A stretch of 17,245 nt of DNA, taken from an uncultured Eubacteriales bacterium. GTDB taxonomy: Bacteria; Bacillota; Clostridia; Oscillospirales; CAG-272. Made by a program: the position numbers and the translations under genes. Below are positions 1 to 6,928 of this stretch, piece after piece. The notes under the pieces are model-generated. The model worked only from the letters and a program-made list of their open reading frames with translations, was not told the DNA's origin and made no database searches. The stretch spans positions 1 to 17,245 of the forward strand of contig URHR01000043.1 in NCBI GenBank assembly GCA_900547725.1, in the 5' to 3' direction. Each line of letters starts with the position of its first letter. Within the stretch, counting starts at the first letter, position 1.

Positions 1-41
1 GGCGGTTGCCGTGCAGGGAAGTTCGGGGAGGTGAGGGAGGT

Positions 42-86
42 TTGGAGGGGGAGGACCCCCTTTCAAGGGGATTCCTCCCCCTCCAA
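42..86 (-). terminator. Long hairpin 3' of rny, probable terminator
   Basis: The arms at 42-55 and 73-86 form a perfect 14-bp stem (TTGGAGGGGGAGGA with its complement), and a second short stem (57-61 with 66-70) lies inside it. It starts 22 bases beyond the rny stop codon. There is no clean T-run after the stem on the minus strand, so termination efficiency is uncertain. The rny-proximal sequence carries AGAGACCTTGG, which links it to the other 3'-end hairpins in this window. Bases 1-41 show nothing recognisable. Confidence 0.5.
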
Positions 87-108
87 GGTCTCTGTCCCTT
101 TTCCCAAC

Positions 109-1674
109 TTACTTCGCGTAATCCACAGCGCGGGTTTCGCGAATCAGGTTGATCTTGATCTGCCCCGGGTACTTGCACTCGTCCTCAATCTTCTTCGCCA
201 TGTCGCGCGCAATGAGCTTCATCTTCTCGTCACCAACGACTTCCGGCTTCACCATCACGCGGATTTCTCTGCCTGCCTGAATCGCATACGCCTTGTCAAC
301 ACCCTCAAAGCCCGTTGCGATCGACTCCAGCTTTTCAAGCCGCTTGATGTAGTTCTCCATGTCCTCGCGGCGCGCACCGGGTCTTGCCGCCGAAACCGCG
401 TCCGCCGCCTGAATCAGAACCGCAATCGGCGTCTGCGGCTCTACGTCGCCGTGGTGCGCCTCAATCGCGTGAATGACCTCGGGGCTTTCCTTGTACTTCT
501 TCGCCGCCTGAACGCCCAGTTCAACGTGCGAGCCTTCCATATCCTGCGGGAACGCTTTGCCGATGTCGTGCAGAAGTCCCGCCCGACGTGCCACCGTCCC
601 GTTCAAGCCGAGTTCTTCCGCCATCATGCCGGCGATCCACGAAACCTCAATCGAGTGCTTCAGAACGTTCTGCCCGTAGCTTGTGCGGTAACGCAAACGA
701 CCGAGCAGCTTTACAAGCTCGGGATGCAGACCGTGCACCCCCGTCTCAAACGTCGCTCGCTCGCCTGCCTGCTTGATCACCGCGTCGACTTCCTTGCGCG
801 ATTTCTCAACCATTTCCTCGATCTTAGCGGGATGAATTCGACCGTCCGAAATCAGCTTTTCAAGCGTCAGCCGCGCGACCTCGCGCCGCACGGGGTCGAA
901 GCCCGAGATCGTGATTGCTTCGGGCGTATCGTCGATAATCAGCTCCACACCGGTCAGCGTTTCCAGTTTCTGAATGTTCCGTCCTTCGCGCCCGATGATG
1001 CGCCCCTTCATCTCATCGTTCGGCAACGAGACAACCGAAATCGTCGATTCCGCAACGTGATCCGCCGCGCAACGCTGAATTGCGAGCGTCAGGATATTGC
1101 GCGCTTTGGTTTCGGCTTCCTCCTTGAATTCCGACTCCAGTTCGTCGAGTTTCTGCGCCATTTCGTGGCGGGTTTCGGACTCCATCTGCGTGAGCAGTTC
1201 GGCTTTTGCCTCGTCGGCGGTATAGCCTGAAATTTCTTCCAGCCGCTGCAGGTGTTGTTCCTTGATCTTCTGGTTTTCCTCGCACTGAATATCGGCTTTT
1301 TTCAGCTTTTCGTCAAGCTGATCGTTCTTTTTCTCCAGCGCTTCGGTTTTGCGGTCGATGGTTTCCTCTTTTTGCATCAGTCGCCGTTCCTGCTTGGTGA
1401 CTTCTGCGCGGCGGTCTTTCAGTTCCCGCTCCGCGTCGTTGCGCAACTGGAGGATTTCCTCTTTTGCGCCGAGGATCATGTCCCGCTTTTTGTTTTCCGC
1501 GTCTTTCGCGGCGTTGTCGAGAATCTGTTTTGCTTCCTGTTCGGCATCCGTGATCTTTTCTTTTCCGTTTTTCACACGAATGTTGCGGCGGATACGCGAC
1601 GCAATGGCGAACGCCCCTGCGCCAACGACAAGTCCGATGACAATTCCGAGCAGGAGTGTGACTTCAAATGGCAT
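109..1674 (-). CDS. rny: Ribonuclease Y (membrane-anchored endoribonuclease)
   Basis: RNase Y is the endonuclease that starts bulk mRNA decay in many Firmicutes, tethered to the inner face of the membrane. The 521-residue product has the family's full length and order. An N-terminal membrane helix (about 4-27) is followed by a long charged coiled coil (about 35-200). A KH RNA-binding domain follows with the GREGRN motif at 228-233, then an HD hydrolase domain with the LLHDIGK motif (H369, D370) and a downstream EAHHGD motif. The start is fixed by GGGAGGTG about seven bases upstream and by the helix beginning at once (MPFEVTLLLG). It is monocistronic here, with its own consensus promoter and a leader of roughly 105 nt. 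Nothing looks broken. Identification is secure from domain order and motifs. Confidence 0.97.
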   Translation of the reverse strand: MPFEVTLLLGIVIGLVVGAGAFAIASRIRRNIRVKNGKEKITDAEQEAKQILDNAAKDAENKKRDMILGAKEEILQLRNDAERELKDRRAEVTKQERRLMQKEETIDRKTEALEKKNDQLDEKLKKADIQCEENQKIKEQHLQRLEEISGYTADEAKAELLTQMESETRHEMAQKLDELESEFKEEAETKARNILTLAIQRCAADHVAESTISVVSLPNDEMKGRIIGREGRNIQKLETLTGVELIIDDTPEAITISGFDPVRREVARLTLEKLISDGRIHPAKIEEMVEKSRKEVDAVIKQAGERATFETGVHGLHPELVKLLGRLRYRTSYGQNVLKHSIEVSWIAGMMAEELGLNGTVARRAGLLHDIGKAFPQDMEGSHVELGVQAAKKYKESPEVIHAIEAHHGDVEPQTPIAVLIQAADAVSAARPGARREDMENYIKRLEKLESIATGFEGVDKAYAIQAGREIRVMVKPEVVGDEKMKLIARDMAKKIEDECKYPGQIKINLIRETRAVDYAK

Positions 1675-1788
1675 AAAGCACCTCCCGAAAGAATGATAAT
1701 TTTAGTATGGCAAAAGCACTGCGTGCACGGGCTATCCGTTCTTTTTACAACGTCGCCCATGTCGCGTTATGCATATCATACTTATTTT

Positions 1789-1817
1789 ATTATATCAAAT
1801 CTTGTGCCTTCTGTCAA
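1789..1817 (-). promoter_or_regulatory. Consensus sigma-A promoter of rny
   Basis: On the minus strand TTGACA (1812-1817) and TATAAT (1789-1794) are separated by exactly 17 bases, with an extended -10 (TGA before TATAAT). Transcription should start near 1782. All twelve hexamer bases match consensus, so strong constitutive expression is expected. A small hairpin (1816-1831) overlaps the upstream edge of the -35 box. Confidence 0.88.
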
Positions 1818-1875
1818 GACCTCGCGGTCTTTTTTCACAAATCCGCCATATTTGGTGGGGGAGGGGGAGAAGGAG

Positions 1876-2133
1876 AAGACCTTGGGACTCTGTCCCAAAC
1901 CCTGCTTAGGAAACTTCTTGAAAGAAGTTTCCTAAGAACCTTCAAGAACTTCACTGCAATTGGATTTATGTCTCTATTTTACGTTGTACAGATTCCGGTG
2001 TAGCCATATTCCGTGCTACGAATTCCGGCTGCTACGAGCCAAATCCCGTCCGACGGGATTTGGGCGGCGGTTTACCGCCTCTCTCCGCTACCGGGTAGAA
2101 ATGGTAGGAAAGTTACAGGATGGTACAATGGGA
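1876..2133 (+). repeat. Dispersed composite repeat, copy R1
   Basis: This stretch recurs as an inverted copy at 6929-7181 (R2). From its left end it holds a 7-bp hairpin (1882-1888 with 1892-1898) and a 13-bp hairpin (1905-1917 with 1924-1936, loop TTGAAA). The shared line CCTAAGAACCTTCAAGA follows, then a divergent stretch. Next is a 52-base core (1983-2034) matching R2 with four differences. After a variable part with two small hairpins comes the shared right end (GCTACCGG-TAGAAATGGTAGG to ACAATGGG). No protein is supported in it. It fills most of the gap between rny and the acetyltransferase gene. It could be a non-autonomous mobile element or a structured RNA; the sequence does not decide. 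Confidence 0.8.
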
Positions 2134-2138
2134 ATCAT

Positions 2139-2185
2139 AAAAAGCAAGCGAAACGGACTTCGTCGTTTCGCTTGCTTTTTATTTG
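2139..2185. terminator. Bidirectional 17-bp terminator at the acetyltransferase stop
   Basis: A perfect 17-bp stem (2139-2155 with 2164-2180) starts with AAAAAGC on one side and ends GCTTTTT on the other, so each strand has a U-tract. It overlaps the TAA stop of the minus-strand acetyltransferase gene (2179-2181). The stem therefore encodes no protein but fixes the 3' end tightly. It immediately abuts the right end of repeat R1. Confidence 0.88.
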
Positions 2186-2754
2186 GATTTCCATTCGTCG
2201 GCTAAGATAGAGCAGATGCCGACGGTGACATAAGTGCCTTTTACCAGCATGGACTCGCGGAGGTAGCCTTCAAAGGTCATGCCGCAACGCTCCATTACGT
2301 GGAGGGACGCGTCGTTGCCTTTGATGAATTTTGCCTCGATGCGATGGAGGCGGAGATCCGAGAATCCGAAGCGCAGGACGCGTTCAAGGGCTTCTGCGGC
2401 GATTCCTTTGCCCCAATAGTCGGGATTGAGGACATAGCCGACCTCTGCGCTGTCCGATGGGCAATTAAAGGAAGTGAACCCGCAGGTTCCGACCATTTTA
2501 CAGTCCGGCTCATAGACGATTGCCCAATCGTAAAACATACCTGCGGCGTACCGGCTTCCGAGGTATTGCAGATACTCCCTTGTATACGCTTTATCGGGAT
2601 GCGGGTGCCATGTCAGATACTTTGTCACGTCGCTCCGGCAGGCATATTCATACATATCCTGCGTATCCGTAACCAACATTTTCCGCAGGGTCAGCCGTTC
2701 GGTCAACAGCTCGGGCAGATGCGAAAACACGCGGTAAAGCTTTTCCTTTTTCAT
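2179..2754 (-). CDS. GNAT family N-acetyltransferase (RimJ/RimL-like)
   Basis: The 191-residue protein is a GCN5-related acetyltransferase of the RimJ/RimL subgroup, which transfers acetyl from acetyl-CoA to an amino group. In this subgroup substrates range from ribosomal protein N-termini to small molecules, so the substrate here is unknown. Visible hallmarks are the N-terminal TERLTLRKM (18-26), motif A EVGYVLNPDYWGKGIA (104-119) with the acetyl-CoA-binding GKG loop, and the C-terminal NDASLHVMERCGM (147-159) typical of the group. The start is supported by GGGGAG seven bases upstream. It has its own promoter and terminator, so it is a single-gene unit. It is divergent from the racemase operon, separated by about 185 bp. 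The specific role is not inferable. Confidence 0.9.
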   Translation of the reverse strand: MKKEKLYRVFSHLPELLTERLTLRKMLVTDTQDMYEYACRSDVTKYLTWHPHPDKAYTREYLQYLGSRYAAGMFYDWAIVYEPDCKMVGTCGFTSFNCPSDSAEVGYVLNPDYWGKGIAAEALERVLRFGFSDLRLHRIEAKFIKGNDASLHVMERCGMTFEGYLRESMLVKGTYVTVGICSILADEWKSK

Positions 2755-2789
2755 GCCGTCTCCCCTCTCTGTGTTTTGTCAGCCCTTCT

Positions 2790-2818
2790 ATTATATACGA
2801 AAACGGCTCGGATTGCAA
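2790..2818 (-). promoter_or_regulatory. Sigma-A promoter of the acetyltransferase gene
   Basis: On the minus strand TTGCAA (2813-2818) and TATAAT (2790-2795) have a 17-base spacer, and transcription would start about 30 bases before the ATG. The same TTGCAA variant of the -35 box appears in two other promoters of this window. Confidence 0.82.
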
Positions 2819-2875
2819 GCCTTTTTCCGAAATTTTGCCGTTTTGAATTTCCGGGAAAAAATTTTGTCTCCCCTA

Positions 2876-2904
2876 TGGCTTTTCCGCGCGGTTTGTGGTA
2901 TAAT
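2876..2904 (+). promoter_or_regulatory. Extended -10 promoter of the racemase/MurE operon
   Basis: TATAAT at 2899-2904 is preceded by TGG, giving an extended -10 box. The -35 position, TGGCTT at 2876-2881, matches the consensus poorly, so this promoter probably relies on the extended -10 or on an activator. The ribosome binding site AGGAGG follows at 2924-2929. Confidence 0.7.
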
Positions 2905-2938
2905 ATGAGGTAGTACGGAGAAAAGGAGGTATGCGGTT

Positions 2939-3331
2939 TTGCAATTCATCGAATCGGAAATTCTCGCGGGCGAACTGGTTCCCGTCCTGCTCGGGCAATC
3001 GGTTGAAACCAACGAGACCGCAAAGCGCATTTTCCGCAGATACCGCCTGATTTCTCACGTTTTCTGCGAGAAAAAGCCCCGCGTATTCGGGCTGACCTTC
3101 TGCACCAAGTATCACATCATCCGCCACGCGGCGGGAGAAGGTCTGATGCTGACCGCGCTGTTGGATTTTGCCAAGCGGTTGGCGAATGCCGATGTGATTT
3201 ACTATCTCATTCCCTGCACGGTCGATTACGCGAATTTCGTCTGGCGCTACCATAACGAGCTGGAGCCATACTATGTGATTGCGGACTGGCAGGAGATGCA
3301 ACGGGTCTGGTACGGAGAGGAGGAGTCATGA
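2939..3331 (+). CDS. Small protein resembling the N-terminal domain of D-aspartate-ligase-type ATP-grasp enzymes
   Basis: The product has 130 residues and no certain assignment. A TTG start at 2939 is chosen because AGGAGGT (2924-2930) lies eight bases upstream; the ATG at 2931 touches that site and opens a short wrong frame. Two patches recall, from memory, the pre-ATP-grasp domain of Enterococcus D-Asp ligase relatives: LVPVLLGQS (13-21), where those enzymes have a VILGN-like start, and YLIPCTVDYANFVWRYHNEL (89-108), where they have a xxGxxDxYxxLxxxNxxxL-like strand and helix. The catalytic ATP-grasp fold that should follow is absent, because the racemase gene starts inside the stop codon (ATGA overlap). 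The reading frame is intact and well translated, so it looks maintained rather than decaying. It may be a partner subunit, a regulator or a relic. The link to ATP-grasp enzymes is inference. Confidence 0.7.
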   Translation: MQFIESEILAGELVPVLLGQSVETNETAKRIFRRYRLISHVFCEKKPRVFGLTFCTKYHIIRHAAGEGLMLTALLDFAKRLANADVIYYLIPCTVDYANFVWRYHNELEPYYVIADWQEMQRVWYGEEES

Positions 3332-4077
3332 TGCAGACACGGCTTTTGGGTGTACTGGGCGGTCTGGGTCCCATGTCGACCTTCCGTTTTTGTGAGCTTC
3401 TGACCGCGCACACCGCCGCAGACTGTGATGCGGATCACATTGACATGATTGTCAGCAGTCGCGCGTCCACGCCCGACCGCACGGCGTTCATTCTCGGCAA
3501 ATCCGACCGCTCCCCTCTGCCCGCCATGCGCGAGGAAGCGGCGCGGTTGGTTGCGGCGGGCGCGGGGCTGATCGTCATCCCATGCAACACGGCGCATTAC
3601 TTCTACGACGCGCTTGCCGCCGACTGTCCCGTTCCGATGCTGAACATCATCCGCGAAACCGTCGGGCTGCTGCACCGCGCGGGCATCAGGCGGTTCGGGC
3701 TTCTGGCAACCGAGGGGACTGTGCGATCCCGCTCTTACCACCGCTACGCCGAAGGAACAGAAACCGAATGTCTGATCCCGACCGATGTGGAGCAGGCGAT
3801 CATTTCCGACATCATTTACGGTGCGGTCAAGCGCGGCGAAGCGCCCGACATGGAAGCCTTCCGCAGGGTTGCTGACGCACTGCTTGCGCGCGGATGCGAA
3901 GCGTTGGTGTTGGGTTGCACCGAGCTTTCCCTGCTCCCGAAGGACAGGCTTGACCCGTCGGTTTTTATTGACTCTCTCGACGTTCTGGCATACCGCACGA
4001 TCGTGGAATGCGGCAAGAGACCGATCGGCTTCCCCGCTTTCTTCTCCGCCGAAAAGGAGATCTGCCATGACATTTGA
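3328..4077 (+). CDS. Aspartate/glutamate racemase family protein
   Basis: This is a PLP-independent racemase of the Asp/Glu superfamily, which inverts an acidic amino acid using two cysteines as acid and base. The 249 residues carry the N-terminal GVLGGLGPMST (8-18), the first catalytic cysteine in PCNTAH (C86), and the second in LGCTEL (C197). The GGLGPM start and cysteine spacing are those of aspartate racemase-type members rather than glutamate racemase MurI, but the substrate cannot be fixed from sequence. The start overlaps the upstream stop (ATGA) with GAGAGGAGGA just before it. The downstream Mur ligase overlaps it by 11 bases. Translational coupling on both sides suggests it supplies a D-amino acid used in the cell wall. 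Confidence 0.9.
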   Translation: MMQTRLLGVLGGLGPMSTFRFCELLTAHTAADCDADHIDMIVSSRASTPDRTAFILGKSDRSPLPAMREEAARLVAAGAGLIVIPCNTAHYFYDALAADCPVPMLNIIRETVGLLHRAGIRRFGLLATEGTVRSRSYHRYAEGTETECLIPTDVEQAIISDIIYGAVKRGEAPDMEAFRRVADALLARGCEALVLGCTELSLLPKDRLDPSVFIDSLDVLAYRTIVECGKRPIGFPAFFSAEKEICHDI

Positions 4078-5527
4078 CGCGCTTCTCGCGCAGGCAAGCC
4101 GCTACCGCATGACCGAACAGGCATTGAAAGCCGACGCGGAATCCGTATTCGTCTGCATCCGCGGCGCGCACGCGGACGGACACGATTTTGCGCCCGAAGC
4201 TTACGCGCGCGGCTGCCGTCTGTTTGTTGCGGAGCATCCGCTCCCCCTCCCCGCCGACGCGGAAACCGTGACGGTTTCCGACACGCACACGGCGCTTGCG
4301 GCGCTTTCCTGCGCGCACGCGGGAGAGCCTTCCCGCGAACTGGCGGTCATCGGCATTACGGGAACAAAAGGAAAGACAACAACGGCATTGCTTCTCTCTC
4401 ACATTCTGAATTCCGCAGGGGTACGGTGCGGGTATATCGGAACGAACGGCATGGATACGGGCGATGGAAGGCAGTCTCTCACTGCCAACACCACACCGGA
4501 CGCGGTGACCCTGCAGAACGCTCTGCGGGAGATGGTGACGGCGGGCTGTCGCGCGGTTGCGTTGGAAGTTTCGTCGCAGGCGCTGAAACTGGGGCGCGTC
4601 TCGGGAACGGTCTTTGACACCTGCATCTTCACAAACCTTTCCCCCGACCACATCGGACCTTCGGAGCATCCCGACTTTGCCGATTACGCCGCCTGCAAGC
4701 GGAAGCTGTTTACCGACTACCCGACCCGCGCGGTGCTTTGCAATGCGGACGACCCGTTTTCGGCGACTTTGCTTACCGATACGCACGCGCCGCTTTGCGT
4801 GCGGTGTTCTTCCCAAGCTCCCGCCGACTGGACGGTTCGGGGGATTGAGCCGTACCGCCGCGAAACCGAACTTGGCAGTCGGTTTTCGGTGCTCCATGCC
4901 GGCGAAAAGCCGATTTCCTGCCGCCTGCCGCTCATCGGAAGCGGAAATGTTTCCAACGCATTGCTTGCGATTGCCTGCGCGGCAGAGCGGTTCGGAGTCT
5001 CGCCCGAAGCTGCGGCGAGGTCACTTGCGGACGTGCGCATAGCAGGGCGCTCGGAGGTCATGGGGCTTCCGAACGGAGCGCTCGCGGTCATTGACTACGC
5101 GCACAACGGAGTCAGTCTGCGACGGTTGCTTTGCGACCTGCGCGAATACCGACCGAGCCGTCTGATCGTCCTGTTCGGCTCGGTCGGCGAGCGGACGCGC
5201 CTGCGACGACGGGAACTTGGCGAGGTTGCCGAGGAATGCGCGGATCTTGCGATTCTGACCTCGGACAACCCCGGCGTTGAAGATCCGCAGGCAATCATCC
5301 GCGACATTGCGCTCGGGATGTCGCGCACACCGCACATGGATATTCCCGACCGCCGCGAGGCGATTCTGATCGCGCTCTCGCTTCTCCGCCCCGCCGACAT
5401 TCTGGTTCTTGCGGGCAAGGGGCACGAGCGCTACCAGCTGATCGGCTCTCGGAAACTCCCCTTTTGCGAAAAAGAAATCATAAAGACCGCGGGACTTTGC
5501 CCTGCAACGCCGTCAGAACCTTCCTGA
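4067..5527 (+). CDS. MurE-type UDP-MurNAc-tripeptide synthetase (Mur ligase)
   Basis: Mur ligases of this type add the third stem residue to UDP-MurNAc-Ala-D-Glu using ATP in the cytoplasm. The 486-residue protein shows the ATP loop GTKGKTT (99-105), the TANTTPD substrate motif, EVSSQALKLGR, and DYAACKRKLF with the lysine likely to be carbamylated (around 211-213). The C-terminal domain carries VIDYAHN, SDNPGVEDP (399-407) and GKGHERYQ (450-457). The start ATG lies within the racemase gene and is preceded by AAAAGGAGA. In meso-diaminopimelate enzymes the DNP motif is followed by arginine; here it is glycine (G403), while GKGHE is retained, so the amino acid added is uncertain. It is outside any division/cell-wall cluster and may be a second MurE. 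Its last 14 codons (from 5483) lie in a repeat hairpin. I give no gene symbol for these reasons. Confidence 0.87.
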   Translation: MTFDALLAQASRYRMTEQALKADAESVFVCIRGAHADGHDFAPEAYARGCRLFVAEHPLPLPADAETVTVSDTHTALAALSCAHAGEPSRELAVIGITGTKGKTTTALLLSHILNSAGVRCGYIGTNGMDTGDGRQSLTANTTPDAVTLQNALREMVTAGCRAVALEVSSQALKLGRVSGTVFDTCIFTNLSPDHIGPSEHPDFADYAACKRKLFTDYPTRAVLCNADDPFSATLLTDTHAPLCVRCSSQAPADWTVRGIEPYRRETELGSRFSVLHAGEKPISCRLPLIGSGNVSNALLAIACAAERFGVSPEAAARSLADVRIAGRSEVMGLPNGALAVIDYAHNGVSLRRLLCDLREYRPSRLIVLFGSVGERTRLRRRELGEVAEECADLAILTSDNPGVEDPQAIIRDIALGMSRTPHMDIPDRREAILIALSLLRPADILVLAGKGHERYQLIGSRKLPFCEKEIIKTAGLCPATPSEPS

Positions 5528-5570
5528 AAGAAGGTTCTGAGAAGGATGCAGGCAAAGCCCCGCGGCTTTC
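5482..5570. terminator. Nested double hairpin between convergent murE-type and thrE genes
   Basis: The outer arms (about 5482-5506 and 5547-5569) pair with small bulges. Inside them an 11-bp stem (5513-5523 with 5530-5540) closes on the loop CTGAAA. It begins AAAGACCGCGGGACTTTG, like the AGACCTTGGGAC start of repeats R1 and R2. The stop codon of the Mur ligase gene (5525-5527) lies in its central loop. The minus-strand exporter gene ends four bases beyond it. It is probably a bidirectional terminator and a member of a repeat family. Confidence 0.75.
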
Positions 5571-5573
5571 TCT

Positions 5574-6032
5574 TCAGCCGCGCCCTTGTGCGCGGACTTT
5601 TCTCATGCCCTGAACGGCTTTTTCGATGATGAGAACCAACATCATTCCGGTTGCGATTCCGAGAATCTCGGCAAGCGTGGAGACCGCTTTGGAAAAGCAG
5701 GCGTCCCACGCACCGTCCACGGCGTACCGCATGGTCTGATACAATCCTTTTCCGGGAACAAGAGAGATCATAACCGCCAGAAGAAAAACGGTTTTCGGAA
5801 CTTTCAGAATGCGCGAAAGAAGCGTGGAGTAGCCGCTTCCAACAAAGGAAGCAATCAGAATGGCAAAGAAAGGCGCCATGCCCGCCTTGCCGCAGAACAA
5901 CCACAAAAGGCAAGCCAGCGCGCCGCCCGCTGTGGTTACGGGCAACTGCCGCCCGTGCAGGCAGAACAGAAGGGAGAAACCGAATGTTCCGACCGTCCCC
6001 GACAGCAATACAATCCAATCCTGTCCCGTCAT
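5574..6032 (-). CDS. Threonine/serine exporter, C-terminal subunit (ThrE_2/DUF3815 type)
   Basis: The 152-residue protein is almost wholly hydrophobic, with about four to five predicted membrane helices. It matches the second half of ThrE-type amino acid exporters, which in many Firmicutes is a separate gene. Recognisable features are the glycine-rich first helix region, FFAILIASFVGSGYSTLLSR, KVPKTVFLLAVMISLVPGKG, and a final helix ending in basic residues. Its ATG overlaps the stop of the upstream subunit (ATGA) with GGGAGG seven bases before it, so the two are translationally coupled and presumably form one transporter. Substrate assignment (threonine or serine) rests on the family only. 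Convergent with the Mur ligase gene. Confidence 0.85.
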   Translation of the reverse strand: MTGQDWIVLLSGTVGTFGFSLLFCLHGRQLPVTTAGGALACLLWLFCGKAGMAPFFAILIASFVGSGYSTLLSRILKVPKTVFLLAVMISLVPGKGLYQTMRYAVDGAWDACFSKAVSTLAEILGIATGMMLVLIIEKAVQGMRKVRAQGRG

Positions 6033-6817
6033 AACAAACCTCCCAGAAGCATCAGCGAGAGCGCAACCCCCGCCGCAAGAGCCAAGGATTTGATGATCGC
6101 CTCCGCGATTCCCATCAGCCCGGAGAGCGTGTCCCCCACCATCAGATTTTCAATCGATCCCGTCAGCGAAGCGCCCGGAATCAGGAGCATGATCACGCCG
6201 AACATGATATGATCCACCGAGTTGCCGATTCCGAGCAGAACGGTCAGAATCGCCAGAAGCCCCGCCACAAAGGAGGCGTTGAAATTGTACAGCACACGGT
6301 TGACCGAAAGACGAGCGGAAAGCATCTCCATTCCGAACATCCCAATGCCAACCAGAAGCGCCGCCAGACAGTCCCCGATTCCGCCGCCGAAAAACGCGGT
6401 GAACGAAAAACATACAATCAATGTACCGAGCGCACGAATCCATGTTTTCGGAGCGCTCCGGTCCATTGCCGCGTCAAACAGCCGCTTCGCCTCCGCAGGC
6501 GGAACGGGGTTGCCGCAAAGCCGACGGGAAAGCGAGTTCATCTCCTCCACGCGTCGCATATTTTTCCGATTTCCGTAAACGCGGCGGCTCAGCGTAAACG
6601 AGTTGCCGTCGCCGTCCGTCACACTGACCAGAATCAGAGAAGTAATCGCAAAAACATCCACCCGAGCCGCACCGTATGCCCGACTGATGCGCGTGACCGT
6701 GTCCTCAACACGGCTGATTTCCCCCTCGGAATAGAGAATCTGCTCGCCGATGTCAAGCGCCACACCAACCGCATCCCGCAACCGATCGGATTCCGTTTCC
6801 AATTCTTTCGCAGTCAT
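6029..6817 (-). CDS. Threonine/serine exporter, N-terminal subunit (ThrE/DUF1212 type)
   Basis: The 262-residue protein has a soluble N-terminal domain (about 1-120) followed by about five membrane helices. Family signs are ALDIGEQILYSEGEISRVED, EMNSLSRRL in the soluble part, and MLLIPGASLTGSIENLMVGD near the C-terminus, where the PG motif is typical. I start at 6817 (MTAKELETE), because GAAAGGAG lies just upstream and the promoter sits at 6851-6879. A longer frame to 6892 would begin upstream of that promoter. It forms a two-gene operon with the C-terminal subunit through a four-base overlap. The pair should export small amino acids using the proton gradient, by family knowledge. Confidence 0.88.
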   Translation of the reverse strand: MTAKELETESDRLRDAVGVALDIGEQILYSEGEISRVEDTVTRISRAYGAARVDVFAITSLILVSVTDGDGNSFTLSRRVYGNRKNMRRVEEMNSLSRRLCGNPVPPAEAKRLFDAAMDRSAPKTWIRALGTLIVCFSFTAFFGGGIGDCLAALLVGIGMFGMEMLSARLSVNRVLYNFNASFVAGLLAILTVLLGIGNSVDHIMFGVIMLLIPGASLTGSIENLMVGDTLSGLMGIAEAIIKSLALAAGVALSLMLLGGLL

Positions 6818-6850
6818 TGCCGCTCCTTTCAAGCCAAAATCACAATGAAG

Positions 6851-6879
6851 ATTATACCACAATCCCCCCTCTTTTGCAA
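6851..6879 (-). promoter_or_regulatory. Sigma-A promoter of the ThrE-type operon
   Basis: On the minus strand TTGCAA (6874-6879) and TATAAT (6851-6856) have a 17-base spacer, and TGG before the -10 gives the extended form. Transcription would start near 6844, about 27 bases before the ATG at 6817. This settles the choice of start codon. Confidence 0.85.
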
Positions 6880-6928
6880 TAGAAACCGACAAAATATTCC
6901 CCCATATCTTCTTATATTTTTATTTTCC

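Noticed and set aside
31..1230. Long 399-codon open frame on the plus strand opposite rny
   Set aside because: It is the antisense shadow of a clear RNase Y gene in GC-rich DNA, with no ribosome binding site and no family pattern.
1816..1835. Small hairpin AAGACC-TCGC-GGTCTT followed by T residues
   Set aside because: No plus-strand gene lies upstream for it to terminate, the stem is only six bases, and it overlaps the rny -35 box. An operator role is possible but unsupported.
6818..6892. 25-codon upstream extension of the ThrE N-terminal subunit
   Set aside because: The extension contains the promoter of the operon, and the internal ATG at 6817 has a good ribosome binding site.
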